Part shown: positions 23,301 to 34,400 of the stretch, piece by piece
Numbering within the stretch: the stretch's first letter is position 1
Layout of the letters: every line of letters starts with the position of its first letter
Source of the DNA: Trebouxia sp. TZW2008
Lineage: Eukaryota; Chlorophyta; Trebouxiophyceae; Trebouxiales; Trebouxiaceae
Direction of reading: 5' to 3'
Assembly: GCA_002118135.1 (NCBI GenBank)
Contig: BDIU01000078.1
Coordinates: 6,638-70,637 of the forward strand
Length of the DNA stretch: 64,000 bases
Translations under genes and position numbers: made by a program
The notes under the pieces: model-generated
Seen by the model: only the letters and a program-made list of their open reading frames with translations
The model's database searches: none
What the model was told of the DNA's origin: nothing

Positions 23301-24455
23301 GCACAACAAGTGTGGGGGTGTGGGGAGGGTTACTTCTGTGTGATGCTGCCCACGCCATTGTTGCAATTTCAGGTGATAGTGAGCAGTCATCCCATTGATC
23401 CACATATATGATCATGCCATGTAATGAGTTCAGGTGGTATTGAGCTCTGCTTTTTGATGTTTTGCATGCAGGCGCATGGCGTGAGAGCAACTTCAGGTGA
23501 CAGTCATAGCTTTTGCTTGTCAATCGGCAATCTACATGTGTACCAGGCATCAGGACTCAGCAATGACAATCAGTTGCATGCCCGTGATCATGCTTTGAAC
23601 AGTTGTGCTTTGCTCAAGAGATATGTCATGTCAATTCTGAATACACGGTAAGTGCGTCAGGCTTTGCGACGCAGGGCAAGGGCTAAACCAGGGACTTGAA
23701 GATGCGGCTGCCCTAGGGCATCATCTACAAACAGGAGGGCTTTGCCCTGAAACGCTCAGGGCGTTTGAGGCCTCCCGCATTCTCAGAGTACAGGAAATCA
23801 TGGCAGCTGAAATGGTAAGCTGCTGCCAGTGTTAAAGCACTAGCTGCAAAGGCTGTTGTCAGCGCCTTGTCACCAAGTTGTCTGGGCAGCAGGAAGTCAT
23901 TTACTTAAAAATTCACTCCAAGATGTGATTCAGTAAAATTCAACATATCTGATGAGGCTGCAGCTTCTCTGCAGCTCTATTTTAAGAAGTTGATGCTGGA
24001 AGAGAAAACAAAACCTCAGAAAAGTGCTGCATGAGCCTATCCTTATTGCGTGACGAAGTTTTGCACTCTTTAGACATGACTTTGCAAATGCCATGATGCT
24101 GGATTTTTGGACCAACAGATTCTTTGTGGCAGGACTTGCTGATGTGTTGCTGTAAAAACTTGCTATAAGATGTGTGAAATTTGCCAAATTTGGCCGTTCG
24201 TTGCAATTCTGTGACCAAGTTCCAGATTGATCTGAGCAAACTGTTTGACCTGTACTCAAACAGTTTGCTCAGATCAATCTTATCTCATCTTGGCTGCTGG
24301 TTGCTGATGTGCAGGCAGGTGCTTTGGCAGCTAGATCTAAGATTCCTGCGCCAGTTCCTAAGGAATTGTCAAAGTACAAGTATGCCACCCAGATCCTGAC
24401 CACAAGCTCGAAAGAAGAATACCAAGACTGGCTGCTACAGGGCCCTTTGCAATAG
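20320..24455 (+). CDS. FAD-dependent monooxygenase (7 exons)
   Basis: Flavoprotein of the salicylate hydroxylase/zeaxanthin epoxidase-like class, which uses FAD, NAD(P)H and oxygen to hydroxylate or epoxidise a small substrate. Exons: 20320-20412, 20536-20692, 21153-21442, 21874-22125, 22850-23036 (start could be 22838), 23675-23814, 24315-24455; phases agree, about 419 residues. Visible motifs: the N-terminal Rossmann GxGxxG (AIIGAGPVGLATA, about residues 5-17), the FERASDLRPCGAGF segment, the DG motif (IGADGVFSKVRQ), the FAD-ribityl motif (VTLVGDAAHAM) and GQGLNQGLEDAAALGHHL. No transit peptide or membrane helix is evident from the ATG used, but an upstream start was not excluded. The substrate cannot be told from sequence. 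The donor of exon 5 has three decayed copies downstream. Confidence 0.88.
21727..21873 (+). repeat. GGCATGACT minisatellite ending at a splice acceptor
   Basis: About nine degenerate 15-17 bp units (GGCATGACTGATGCAT type) run directly into the acceptor of monooxygenase exon 4, so the exon start GGCATGACC is itself one unit. Confidence 0.8.
23085..23498 (+). repeat. Three decayed copies of the GDAAHAM exon end
   Basis: The copies at about 23085-23186, 23247-23375 and 23467-23498 repeat the GTGATGCYGCY-ACGCCATG core and the CAG/GTGA donor of monooxygenase exon 5. Frames are broken and the flavin motif is altered in each. Confidence 0.8.
24224..24280. repeat. Perfect 25-bp inverted repeat (hairpin) in an intron
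   Basis: The left arm 24224-24248 and right arm 24256-24280 are exact reverse complements around a 7-nt loop (CCTGTAC). The hairpin lies 34 nt before the exon-7 acceptor of the monooxygenase gene. Confidence 0.95.
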
Positions 24456-24479
24456 CTAGCTGTGCAAATAACAAATATA

Positions 24480-24484
24480 TGTAA
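24480..24484 (+). terminator. TGTAA poly(A) signal of the monooxygenase gene
   Basis: TGTAA 25 nt after the TAG stop. Confidence 0.5.
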
Positions 24485-25374
24485 CGCTGCAGCAGTGCTT
24501 AGTCATAATCCGTCTATTCACCACAACTGACTACAAAGAAAGAAAGAAGCAAAGCAGACAAGACAGTCACTAACAGTATGCACATGTAGTCTGTATTACG
24601 CAGTGAAGATAGCTTGTCACAGCGCAACAATCACAGCAATGCCTGGGTGTCAGAGGGCAATCAACACTCAGTGCAGTTATTGTTCCAGCGCGCATATCGG
24701 AAAGAAGGTGTACTGGCAAGATGGCAAGGTACTACCATTGTTTCAAACCTGGTATTTTGAGAAAGCTGTGCTAGTCAGGTGGAGGGTTTTGACTCCTTAC
24801 CTTGCGATGTAGGTCTGTACACTCTGTAGCGGATGCAATATGTGTGAACTCATACAGTCTCTTTTCCTAATAGGCTTTTCCCTACAAGCACAGGAATCCC
24901 AGCAGAATGTCATACAGACAATGTCAAGAACTGTTCGACTTCATATGACAGCCAAGCCTGCGGTGCCCATGTCCTGAAGCAGTGTGGGATGCCAATGCGG
25001 TGGTTTGCGCAAAACCAATATTCATGTGCAAACAGCATTTGCTGACATATCTTCCAAACAGGCTGTGCTCCCTAGTGTGCAAAAGAGATGCTGCAGACAT
25101 CTGCATGCTCAAACAACGACACGTGACTCGACGTTTCGTCTTACGACACGTGGCTAAACACATGCTTGATCAGCTTCTGCGTTTAGCTAACCGGTCATGC
25201 TGTGCTGTGCTGCACCATCTTTAGACGTAGCCTAGTCCTCGACTGCGTCTCGACGCCTGCAGTGTCAGCAGACTCAGTATAAGGGTGTGTTGCATAGAGT
25301 CTCAGACGTGCCCAGGTTGAAGCTCAGATCGCTTGCGCAGCTACAGAGCGTTTCGCCTTCCGAATTTGCGCACG
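24485..25374. other. Intergenic region before the exonuclease gene
   Basis: No gene recognised. 25115-25330 is GC-richer with several CGT motifs and probably holds the exonuclease promoter or 5' UTR. Short open frames (24982-25224 +, 24924-25163 -) have no recognisable similarity. Confidence 0.35.
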
Positions 25375-28300
25375 ATGCCTTCAGATCAGCTGAAGCCGGA
25401 TTACCAGCGCCCCGCAACTGCAGCAGAGTGCGGGCACAAATGTAAAGACAAGGGAAGCTGCGGCCACGCCTGCTGCAAACGACATCTTGCGCCAGAGCTG
25501 CAGCTTAAGGCAGCGCAGCAACCCAGCCATCAGTTCTCGCTCGGGCTGCCTGAGTGCGGACACAAATGCAGAGACAAGATAGCGTGCGGTCACCGATGTT
25601 GCAAGCGACACCTCTCGCACCAGGAGCTTGCTCGGGGGCGTCAGGAAGGCTCCTCGGTCATCCTGCAAGTCGTACCACAGGCTGCGCGCAAGAGCCAGCA
25701 CGACACATGCAACAGCAACTTGCAGCAAGTCAGGCGAGCTTCCTCCGGGCCGCAGCTGGGTGTGCAGGGCAAAGCAATTGCACAAGCCAAGTCAGACCCT
25801 GAAGCCAGATCTTCAGATGCAACCCCCAGCTTCCATTTCTTTATCTATGATATTGAAAGCACTGGTAAGATGTCTGCCCACTGTGAAACAGCGTATTTGG
25901 TTGAGATGAGTTCCATGCGCAAGTTTCACAATGATCATATGCAGCGTGGTTGTACAACACAGCTGAAACCTATTTTAATGCAATTGGTGCCCAGACTTTT
26001 CTCAAAAGCATACACTGAATGTGCTCATGCTTGAGACACAACATAAAGCAGTGCATGTGCGCTTATTGCACTTGCAGCAGTGCACCCCTTTTTGAATGCA
26101 GCATCAAAGCAGCAACCAAGGGCTCAGTGCATGCATGTATGGATTACCCTATATGCAACACTCACACGATGCAAGTGCTTGCGTAGTAGGCCTCCTCTCT
26201 GCACGCAGAAAACTGCATTGCGGAACATTTTAGAACATGCAATCAAGCAGAACAGGTTCAAAGGTGTCCTTTGTGCACAAACGTGGTGTTTACAATGTTC
26301 AACAATCAAACAAATGAAATGATGCCGCAGGTCTTTCACCTGCAGGAGCTCGCATTGTTGAGATTGCAATGAAGGACAGCTCAAGCTTGCTGGAATATGC
26401 AACTCTGGTGTCCTGTGCACCTGCAATTGTCCACAGAGGCGCTTACCCAACCCACGGGATTTCCACTAAGCAGTCACATGAGCATGGCCTACCTTTCAAG
26501 TACGTCCTCTGTTGGCTAGTCTCACAGGTCTTGTGTGTACTGTTTATCCCTTAATGACGTCATACTGACTCATGCATGCACCCTTGCGTGCACCTGCAAG
26601 CGTCCACAGAGGCGCTTACCAAACACATGGGACTCCCACAAAGCAGTCACATGAGCATAACCTACCTTTCAAGTATGTCCTCTGTTGGCTAGTCTCACAG
26701 GTCTTGTGTGTACTGTTTATCCCTGAAGTACGTCATACTGACTCATGCATGCACCCTTGCATGCGCCAGCAACCGTCCACAGAGGCGCTAGCAAAACCGT
26801 GGCATCTTCAAAGCAGTCACGTGAATACGACCTTCCTTCAAAAGTATGTCCCCTGGCTACAGCGGTCTGTGCATAGCAAGTGCGCCTTGATTTTGTCACA
26901 ATGCCTCTTCAATGTCCATCAGGCCCTTTTCCCTCTTCAAGCCGTAAGTGCTTACCTTGTTATGGCCTTTGCTCATCAACAGTTGAACATCAGGCGTCCA
27001 TATCGCGACGCTCAAGACAAGCCTGCCTGGCGAGATAGGACTTGTGCCACACATACCTAGCAGTATATGCTGAAACATGTAATTTTTATTCTAATTATTA
27101 TGATTATTACTGTTATAATTATTATCAGTTTATTGCTCATCATGTGTATGGAAGTGCAAGGTCCGTATGAAGCTCATTTGCTTGCTGGTATTTGCATTGG
27201 AGGCTTGAGCCAGCCCTAGAAGCTCAGCGCATTTGGATATCTCCTTAGAAAAGGAAGCATTTCCGGTCTACCAGACTTTGAGAGTATCAACATCTTTGGT
27301 TATTTGTGCATAGAATTCAATGAATTCCTGGCTTTTGTTGCGGCTCTTGTCACAATGCACATCATAATTTTGATCAATGTTCAGTCATGCTGCTGAGCGT
27401 CAATCATTTCACTAAAGGCAACTATAACTGCTGGCATGATGCTATGCAATCTTTTGCTGGCAAGTAGCACTGCAGCTCCAGCACTCTGTCAAGGAGTGCT
27501 GCAAAACACAAGAAGTGCCCAAGTTAAGAGCTCATGTTGATATATTCAGATTGGTACTACAGAGTTACAAATTCTTTACGCAACACTAGTATAAGGCTGG
27601 GTATTACAGTCCAAGCAATCTGCGTATGCATTGGGTGCACACATATAGGAAGGTACTGCCGTCACTTTGAGCAACAACCCCATTGCACACAGTGTCAGCC
27701 ACCTGTGATCAAGTCTGGGCGCTGTCTTCCGTTTTTTAACGCTTGACACCAAAATCTCAGCTGACGTGATGCTGTGCAATCACTTGCAGGCAGGTAGCAC
27801 TGCAGCTCCAGCAGTTTGTCAAGAAGTGCTGCAAAGCGCATGAGGTGCCAGTGCTGGTGGCGCATAACGGAAACCGGTTTGACAACCGGATGCTAACAGC
27901 AGAATTCAAGCGCTGCGACAGTAGCATTCCAGTCAGTTGGCAATGGTTGGACACTTTGCCACTTGCCAGGAGTTTGCTGAAAGACCTCAAAACGTAAGAT
28001 GCAGTTTCAAGTGATTTACAGTCTGGTTATCACCGCTTTGACACAGGGTGGCTTGTTTGTGGTCAAGAATCAGTTGACTGACAACCTGTGCACCAATTAT
28101 CAGTGCCTTATCTGACACACAGAACAGAGGCAAGAAGGACTAGCTCAGGGCTGGTAGCACACCCTTCAGAATGGAAAAGCCCCCATGAGTCACTAGGCAG
28201 AAAGTATAGTGAATGGCATTTGATCAGCCATGTTGGCCGGCTAAAGCACATAGAACATGTATTATGCTCTCCATACATTTTTGACAATACTTCTGCAAAC

Positions 28301-30403
28301 AACTCTTGTTTCTTCATGCAGGCACAGCCAAGCAGACGTGAGGGCACATTTTGGTCTAGATCAGCCCTATTGGCTGGCTGAAGCACATTAAACATCTCTT
28401 CTTTCTTGAAAAACATTTTCATGATTTCTTGAAGGCAGTCATTGTTTTGTAATGCAGGCACAGCCAAGCAGACCTGAGGGAACACTTTGGGTTAGATGCG
28501 CCAGCTGTGTCTCACAGAGCAGCTGCTGATGTAGCAGTCCTAGACGAAATTGTCAAGGGTTTGGCCAAATCAGCTGGGGTTGCAAGCCTGCAGGGTCTTA
28601 TGGCGCTAGATGGGGCTCACAAGGGCTCATTTTCAAATTTTGCAGGTGAGCAATTGCATTGTCATCAACATGGTGCATTGTTTATACAGTTCTCTCGTCA
28701 GTATTGACACCGCTTTGGTTTCCAAGAGGCAGTTCCTTGTATGAATTTGTCCTTTCAGGAGAAAGTACTGTAGATTATGTAGACTGAGGAATCATGTGTG
28801 CAGCTTGCTGCAAATTTGCAGCATCACCTGATGTCATTGCCTGCCTGGTATGCATTTGCTTTAATGGCAATACATCATGCAAGGCTTGCTTTGAAGCTCT
28901 GTTGACAAAAGCGGTCTGGTCGTTTTCGCATGTGCTTCCCTTGTGTGTACAATCTGACAATCTTGCTTCGTGCTGAGAGGTGTCTAAGTGCCTGATAGGC
29001 CTTGAAAACGCATGGCACCTTTTTGCAGGCGTGATACCAAAAGAAAATCAGTTGGCTAAAGTGTTATCATGACATGAGGAGTCTGCAGCCAACAATTCTG
29101 TTGCTGTTGTCGTTCGTCAAAGTCATCAAGGCTGGCGTCCTGTGACTGACCATGAGAAGCAATCATGTGGATCCGGTCAGCTGTTGACCTGTGTACCACG
29201 AGTGTCACTGATGGTGCTGTGTCATGCTGTTGATCATCTGAAAGCGCTTTGTTTCGGGAAAGCTGCTATGTGAGAATGTCTGCTGTTTTGTACACAAATG
29301 ACAGCTTTTTGAGCCAGCGCCGTGTTTGCACATGAATTGCATTCCTGCAGCGATCTTTGTCGCTCAACATGTATACCAGCGTCTTGTGAATTTGAAGATG
29401 GTCCAACAATTCGATCGTAATTTAATGCATGAGACAGCGCAGCACGTCAACTGTATCTCACAATGTGTCAGACTAGCATAAGTCAATGCTGGCATGGCAG
29501 TTCAGAGCAGAAGTGATCTGAACAGCCTCCGTGGCCAGATGTGCTGCTTGTATAGCCGACGGCCATGCAGGCGCTGATCATACCCTATCTTGCAAGAGCC
29601 TAAAGGCAGTTCATTACGTAATATCTCAACCGTTTTGCCCTGACCAGGCCAGACAGTGCACAGTAGCTGTTTTGCAGTGAATAACAGTGTAGCACAGCAG
29701 TCAAGATAGCACACATGTTACTTGACTGAAAACTTCAGCAAAGCATAGACAAGCTAAGGACCAGGACAAGGCTTCATTTGTATGTGCGCAGAACGCGCTC
29801 TTCATATCATAAACAGCTGCAAAACTCTTGGACGAAACATGGCCCAACAAACATCCTACAGAAGGGTCCATGAACTGTCTCATTGGCTTGCACTGCGTCG
29901 CAAAAATTGCATCTGGGAAGCAGCAGTATTCAGGACTCAGTCGTAGGGTCACTTTTTAGGGCTTGTCGTACAGAGAATGGATGTGTTTTAGGAAGGCACT
30001 CTTCAATGTGCTCAGCATGCCAATCTGACAGCTCAGCACTGACATGAGCATGACTCAAATCATGAGCCATGACTCATGTCATGAGCATAACTCAGATCAT
30101 GCAGCTGGCTCGCTGGTCTCTGAGATCCGAGGGGATTTGCCTGGGAACCCACTCTCACTACCATTATCATCATTGAAGCTCTCAAAGCCATCAACCAAGC
30201 TTGATGGCTGGCGTGACAGGTCCTCTGACTCAGCACCTGCGCAACACAGGTCAGATGATGACACACTCTATTGCAACAGCATTGAGCTGCAACAAAACTT
30301 GAACAAGCGGGACATTTGCCATGCTTGGACCAGAAGCAATGCAATTCAAACCGCGCCACCAAATAAAGTTAGGAGCATCCAAGTGCTCAGATGCTGTGAC
30401 TAG
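25375..30403 (+). CDS. DEDDh 3'-5' exonuclease with two zinc knuckles
   Basis: Exons 25375-25864, 26346-26499, 27790-27993 and 28458-28645 are clear. A last exon 30105-30403 fits in phase and ends in TAG but is less certain. All three exonuclease motifs are present: YDIESTG (D159, E161), AHNGNRFD (D246) and SHRAAADVAVLD (H302, D307), so the catalytic DEDDh set is complete and it resembles TREX/DNA polymerase III epsilon-type nucleases. The N-terminus has two repeats of CGHKC-x5-C-GH-x-CCKRHL (residues 19-38 and 61-80), a Cys/His pattern like the C-terminal zinc finger of MER3/HFM1 helicases, and probably binds DNA or a partner. Substrate (DNA or RNA) is unknown. Introns hold copies of exons 2, 3 and 4. 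Confidence 0.82.
26573..26850 (+). repeat. Two tandem copies of exonuclease exon 2 and its flank
   Basis: A unit of about 175-180 bp (GTCCACAGAGGCGCTTACC through CTACCTTTCAAGTAYGTCC and TCTGTTGGCTAGTCTCACAG) is present three times; the first is the real exon end. The second copy is highly similar, the third diverged. Confidence 0.85.
27014..27130 (+). repeat. Interspersed repeat family A, copy with A/T tail
   Basis: CAAGACAAGCCTGCCTGGCG, TTGTGCCACACATACCTAG and CTGAAACATGTAATTTTTAT, followed by about 45 bp of ATTATT-type sequence resembling a SINE tail. Confidence 0.65.
27456..27526 (+). repeat. Decayed copy of exonuclease exon 3
   Basis: Matches the acceptor and the first ~60 nt of exon 3 (GTAGCACTGCAGCTCCAGCA). 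Confidence 0.7.
28313..28400 (+). repeat. Decayed copy of exonuclease exon 4 start
   Basis: Repeats the acceptor and first ~45 nt of exon 4 (GGCACAGCCAAGCAGACGTG) about 135 bp upstream of the real exon. A block of GGCYGGCTRAAGCACAT also repeats at about 28232 and 28370. Confidence 0.7.
28646..30104. other. Long intron or intergenic stretch, no gene recognised
   Basis: No exon with family similarity was found here. Open frames on the minus strand at 29502-29952 have weakly coding-like character but no recognisable domain. 30040-30104 is a degenerate CATGACT/CATGAGC tandem repeat that ends at the proposed last acceptor of the exonuclease gene. Confidence 0.35.
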
Positions 30404-31403
30404 AAAGGCTGCATCTGGAGGTGATACAGGAGCGCAACAACATATCTACGCTGAAAGCAGCGCGCCTAGTCTGCGGCGGGCAGCAACAGCGATCTCAAGG
30501 TTTCAACTACTGCAAAGATCTTTTGCTATTATCAATGACTTCTGAAGCACTGTGAGAGGCACGACAGCGAGGTGTGCTTGGTATTGGGCCATGAGCATGC
30601 AAGAATAAAAACGTCATCCACAAAGCAAGCTAATGCTGCCGGAGAAGCATTTTTCCCTCTGAACATCTTTGCCGAATCACATCGCTGGCCCTGTGACGAA
30701 TGAGCCACAACTGATTGTCACTCAACAGATACTTGATGGTGCATGTGGCATTTTGCATGCAAAACATGCACAGACCGCAAAATGGCTTGATGGCTCCTCT
30801 CATAAATTTTGTTCAGCAGCAATTGCCCAAAACAGCAGTTTACTAAGATGCGGATCATTAATGACCATTCCAGACCAAAGGTTGAGTGCACTTTGTAACA
30901 GCAGTGAGGACATTGTGGAAGCAATGGGGAAGCGATGAGTGCATACTGTCATGTGTGCCACTGCTTGAACAATCACCTCACTGCTACTGCACAATGCAAA
31001 GCAGCCCTGGTTAGGCATTGATGCTGAGTGATGTCGACATAACGCAGTTTTGGCTGAGGCAACATTTGCTAGAGGTACAGATACGCAGCAAATGATGCAC
31101 ACATGATAAGGTGGGTTGCAGGCCTATGGCAAAACAACAGAGGTGCACAAGTTTAGCCACTTGTTGACGTCCTCAGCGTTCCACTCACCAATGCACACAG
31201 CACGACTGAACTAGTCACAGCCTTTGCTGGCAAACCAACAGAAGCAGTGAAATGGAAGCATTTGATATCATGCTGTGGTTGAGGCGAGTGCTTGTTGACA
31301 GCAAAGCTGTAACCCACACAACAGCAGGTTTGAGAGATAAACTTGTGAACAGCCTTAGGTGGCGTTAATAGAGAACCATATCTGCCAGGAGGCCCTGTCC
31401 ACA
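30404..31403. other. Convergent intergenic region with a large inverted repeat
   Basis: A frame from 30321 stays open to 30545 and could be an alternative exonuclease C-terminus. About 30815-30930 and 30950-31090 form a diverged inverted repeat, visible as similar translations on opposite strands (for example SALCNSSEDIVEAM versus FALCSSSEVIVQAV). The region lies between the converging exonuclease and PP2C genes. Confidence 0.4.
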
Positions 31404-34400
31404 TCACAAGATCTGGTGACACCTGACATGAGGCCTTGTCAACTGCGCAGGAGGTACCAAAAGCATACCTGACATGAGGTCCACAACCACGACTGTAACA
31501 TTGTCCCTGCTGCCCCGGTCCACGGCTGCCCTGGTGAGCACGGTCGCAGCGATACGAGCGGCGGATTGACGGGTGGCTCCGCGCTGGCGGGCGCGGCGCA
31601 GGCAGCGCTTGGCGAGGCTGCACGCCTCCTGGTTGGTCAGCACGTCCCACAGCCCGTCGCTGGCCAGCAGTAGCAGCTCGTCATCAGGCTTGCGGGCCAG
31701 GATGGTGATCTGAAAGCAACACAAGTATGAGCCCTGCTGTTGCAGTAATGGCAAACACCAGTTCTCACAGGGGCCAGGGCAAGGTGTACAGCCTATTGCT
31801 AACCAGCAGCAGCAGCAGCAGCAGCTTGTCAACAGCACCGCTGGTCAGCGTTGGATCCTGCTAGCAGAATGCTCATCAGACCCACAGAATACAAGGTCGT
31901 GTGGGGTTGGTGCTGACGACTCTTCATTTGAGGGACAAGCACAGGTGTCTCAACCTGCTGATGGTCACTGCTCGTGGCCATTTGTGGGTTGTGAAATCTG
32001 TGCTGGTCTCTTGAATAGACTGGTCGCCAGCAGCAGCTGATGCAGCTCTTGACCAGACTTGCAGGACAGCACAACTTGCAGACAGTTTAGGCTGTCTGTC
32101 CTCAAGAAATTTCTATATGATGCCACACGGCTTACACCACTCCATTGTCTGCCACCAAGAGACAGCATTGCTGTGCCAGGCATGATGTTGTCACAGACAG
32201 CTAACACCTTAAGCATGATCCTGATGAATTCAACAGGCTGCAGGACCCACTTCCTGGTCAGCACATGCTGCAAACTGCCACCTGTGCTAGCAATAGCAGC
32301 TCACCAACAGCTTAACAAGGCAAACATGGTGACCTGCGGCCACTGTGGTGCAAATCATGGTTTCAACACGTACTGATAACTGCAACTGTTGCAATGCCAC
32401 AGCCCAAAATGCTAAGAATGTCTTCTGGCCAGATGCAACAGCTCAGCATTAATGTTGACAGCAGGAGCAGCAGTTGCAAAAGTGCTGTGATCATAACAGC
32501 TGCTTTACATGCACTTGCCCGGCAAACAAGTGGTGGAGGGTACAACGTGAAAACAGTGTGAAGTGCCTGTGACATGTGCATGTTGTAGCCCACAGAATGC
32601 TCACATATTGATGGGCCCACGAGTCAAGACATACATCACGCTATGACGCTATGCACAGATTTGCAAGAAGCAATGTATAGGCAAGCACGAGTTGCAAAGT
32701 GTACAAGCAGTCTCGACGGCTATAAACATGTGAGGCCCATCCTGACAGACCCACCTTGCAGTACAAGTACAATTGGTATTGTGAATGTACGTATGTACAT
32801 TGTATAACCCATTTGCCAAAGCTGAGGGTGTAACTCATGCGTCATCATCAGCTTGCATGGGGTTGTTGCATGAGTTACACCCCCGTGCAACACGCGGGTG
32901 GCATAGATATTGCTGTGTACACATTGACCGGGCTATAGAACTTGTGCTTATCAAAGGCAGCTGCACTGACTGCATATTGGATCAAAGCCAGAAGCAATGC
33001 TTTGGCGTGAACAGACTGCTATGCAAGGGAAGTCCAGTCTGTGCAGGTGGGTGCAATCATATGCACGAGGACTTTGTGAGCTGTTATAAAACAGCGCTGG
33101 CCAGATATGCCAGACGCTGCGTAACAAACCTATCACCTAGCAATGCCCTAAGGTCTCTGCTGATGCCTGAGTAATGAGTGAAAAGAGCCACCACACACAA
33201 CACAATTGCAATAGACTTGCCGGCACTGCAGAACAGGCAGGAAGTATTGTACAATCTCAGCTTGGGCAATGAAGGCGTTAAACCAGAGACACTTGGCAGA
33301 CAACTGTGCAAAAAGACCTTCCCACCATCTATGTTCGAGATAAATGGGTTGGGTGAGCACAGGACTGATTGCACAGTCAATTGGTCCAGTGTTTGCTGAG
33401 CCTGTCTAGCATGTGTTGTGAAAGGAATGCATGGATGCAATGAAGGCTAAACAGCAGTACCTCAGGTTGTGCAATGACAAAGGGTCTGAGGCAATGGTCG
33501 CCAATGGCACGGGACACAGCGAGCACGCCCATCACCCGCACTCCATTCCAGAACAGGATCTGTCCTCCTGCTGCCTCCACACGAGCCTGCAAATAATCAC
33601 ACAATCACGTCAGCTGGAGGCGAACGCCAGGCACACATCCAACGTTATTGAGCTTGTGGCAGTCGGCCACCTAGACTGACCAGGATCTGTCCTCCTGCTG
33701 CCTGCACATGGGCCTGCAGAAAGTGACACTATCATGTAAGCCAGAAGCAATTGCAAGGCACATGTTTGTGTGAGCTGCTTACAATCGCAATGCCATCACT
33801 GGCCAGGATCTGCCCTCCAGGTGCCTCCACATGGGCCTGCACGCCCACTCACACAATCACATAAGTTGGAAGCATTGCAAGCCACACATTGCGCAAACTG
33901 GTCACAAACTGGCAAACTAGTCACAAGCAAACGATTAACAGTTGCTATACAAGGCCTGACCAGGATCTGTCCTGCTGCTGCCTCCACACAGGCCAGCACA
34001 CACACTCGCAGACTTTCAACAGCTACGCAATACTACATCAGCAAGAATATGATATCAGGAGGCAAAGCAGCTAGCTGAGTGTGGCCCAAGCCCTGTTTTG
34101 TACTATACCATGCACAACAAAAAGACACATTTTATCAAGCTAATGGAAACTGCAACATCAAAACTATATGTTGCGTCACGAACCCACATGTTGAGGTAAG
34201 CTAGTACCACATGCCTTTGCCATGACGACATTTCATGCACAAAATGACATGCTTGGGTAAGCTGGTTGCCATGACTACACCTTGCATGCTGCCCTAGCTG
34301 GCTGTGTAGTCTTAATTGACTGCCAAGACTATGCCATGCATACTGGGCTAACTGAGGGGTCAAAGTTGCAATACCATATCATGACCACACCTTGCGTACT

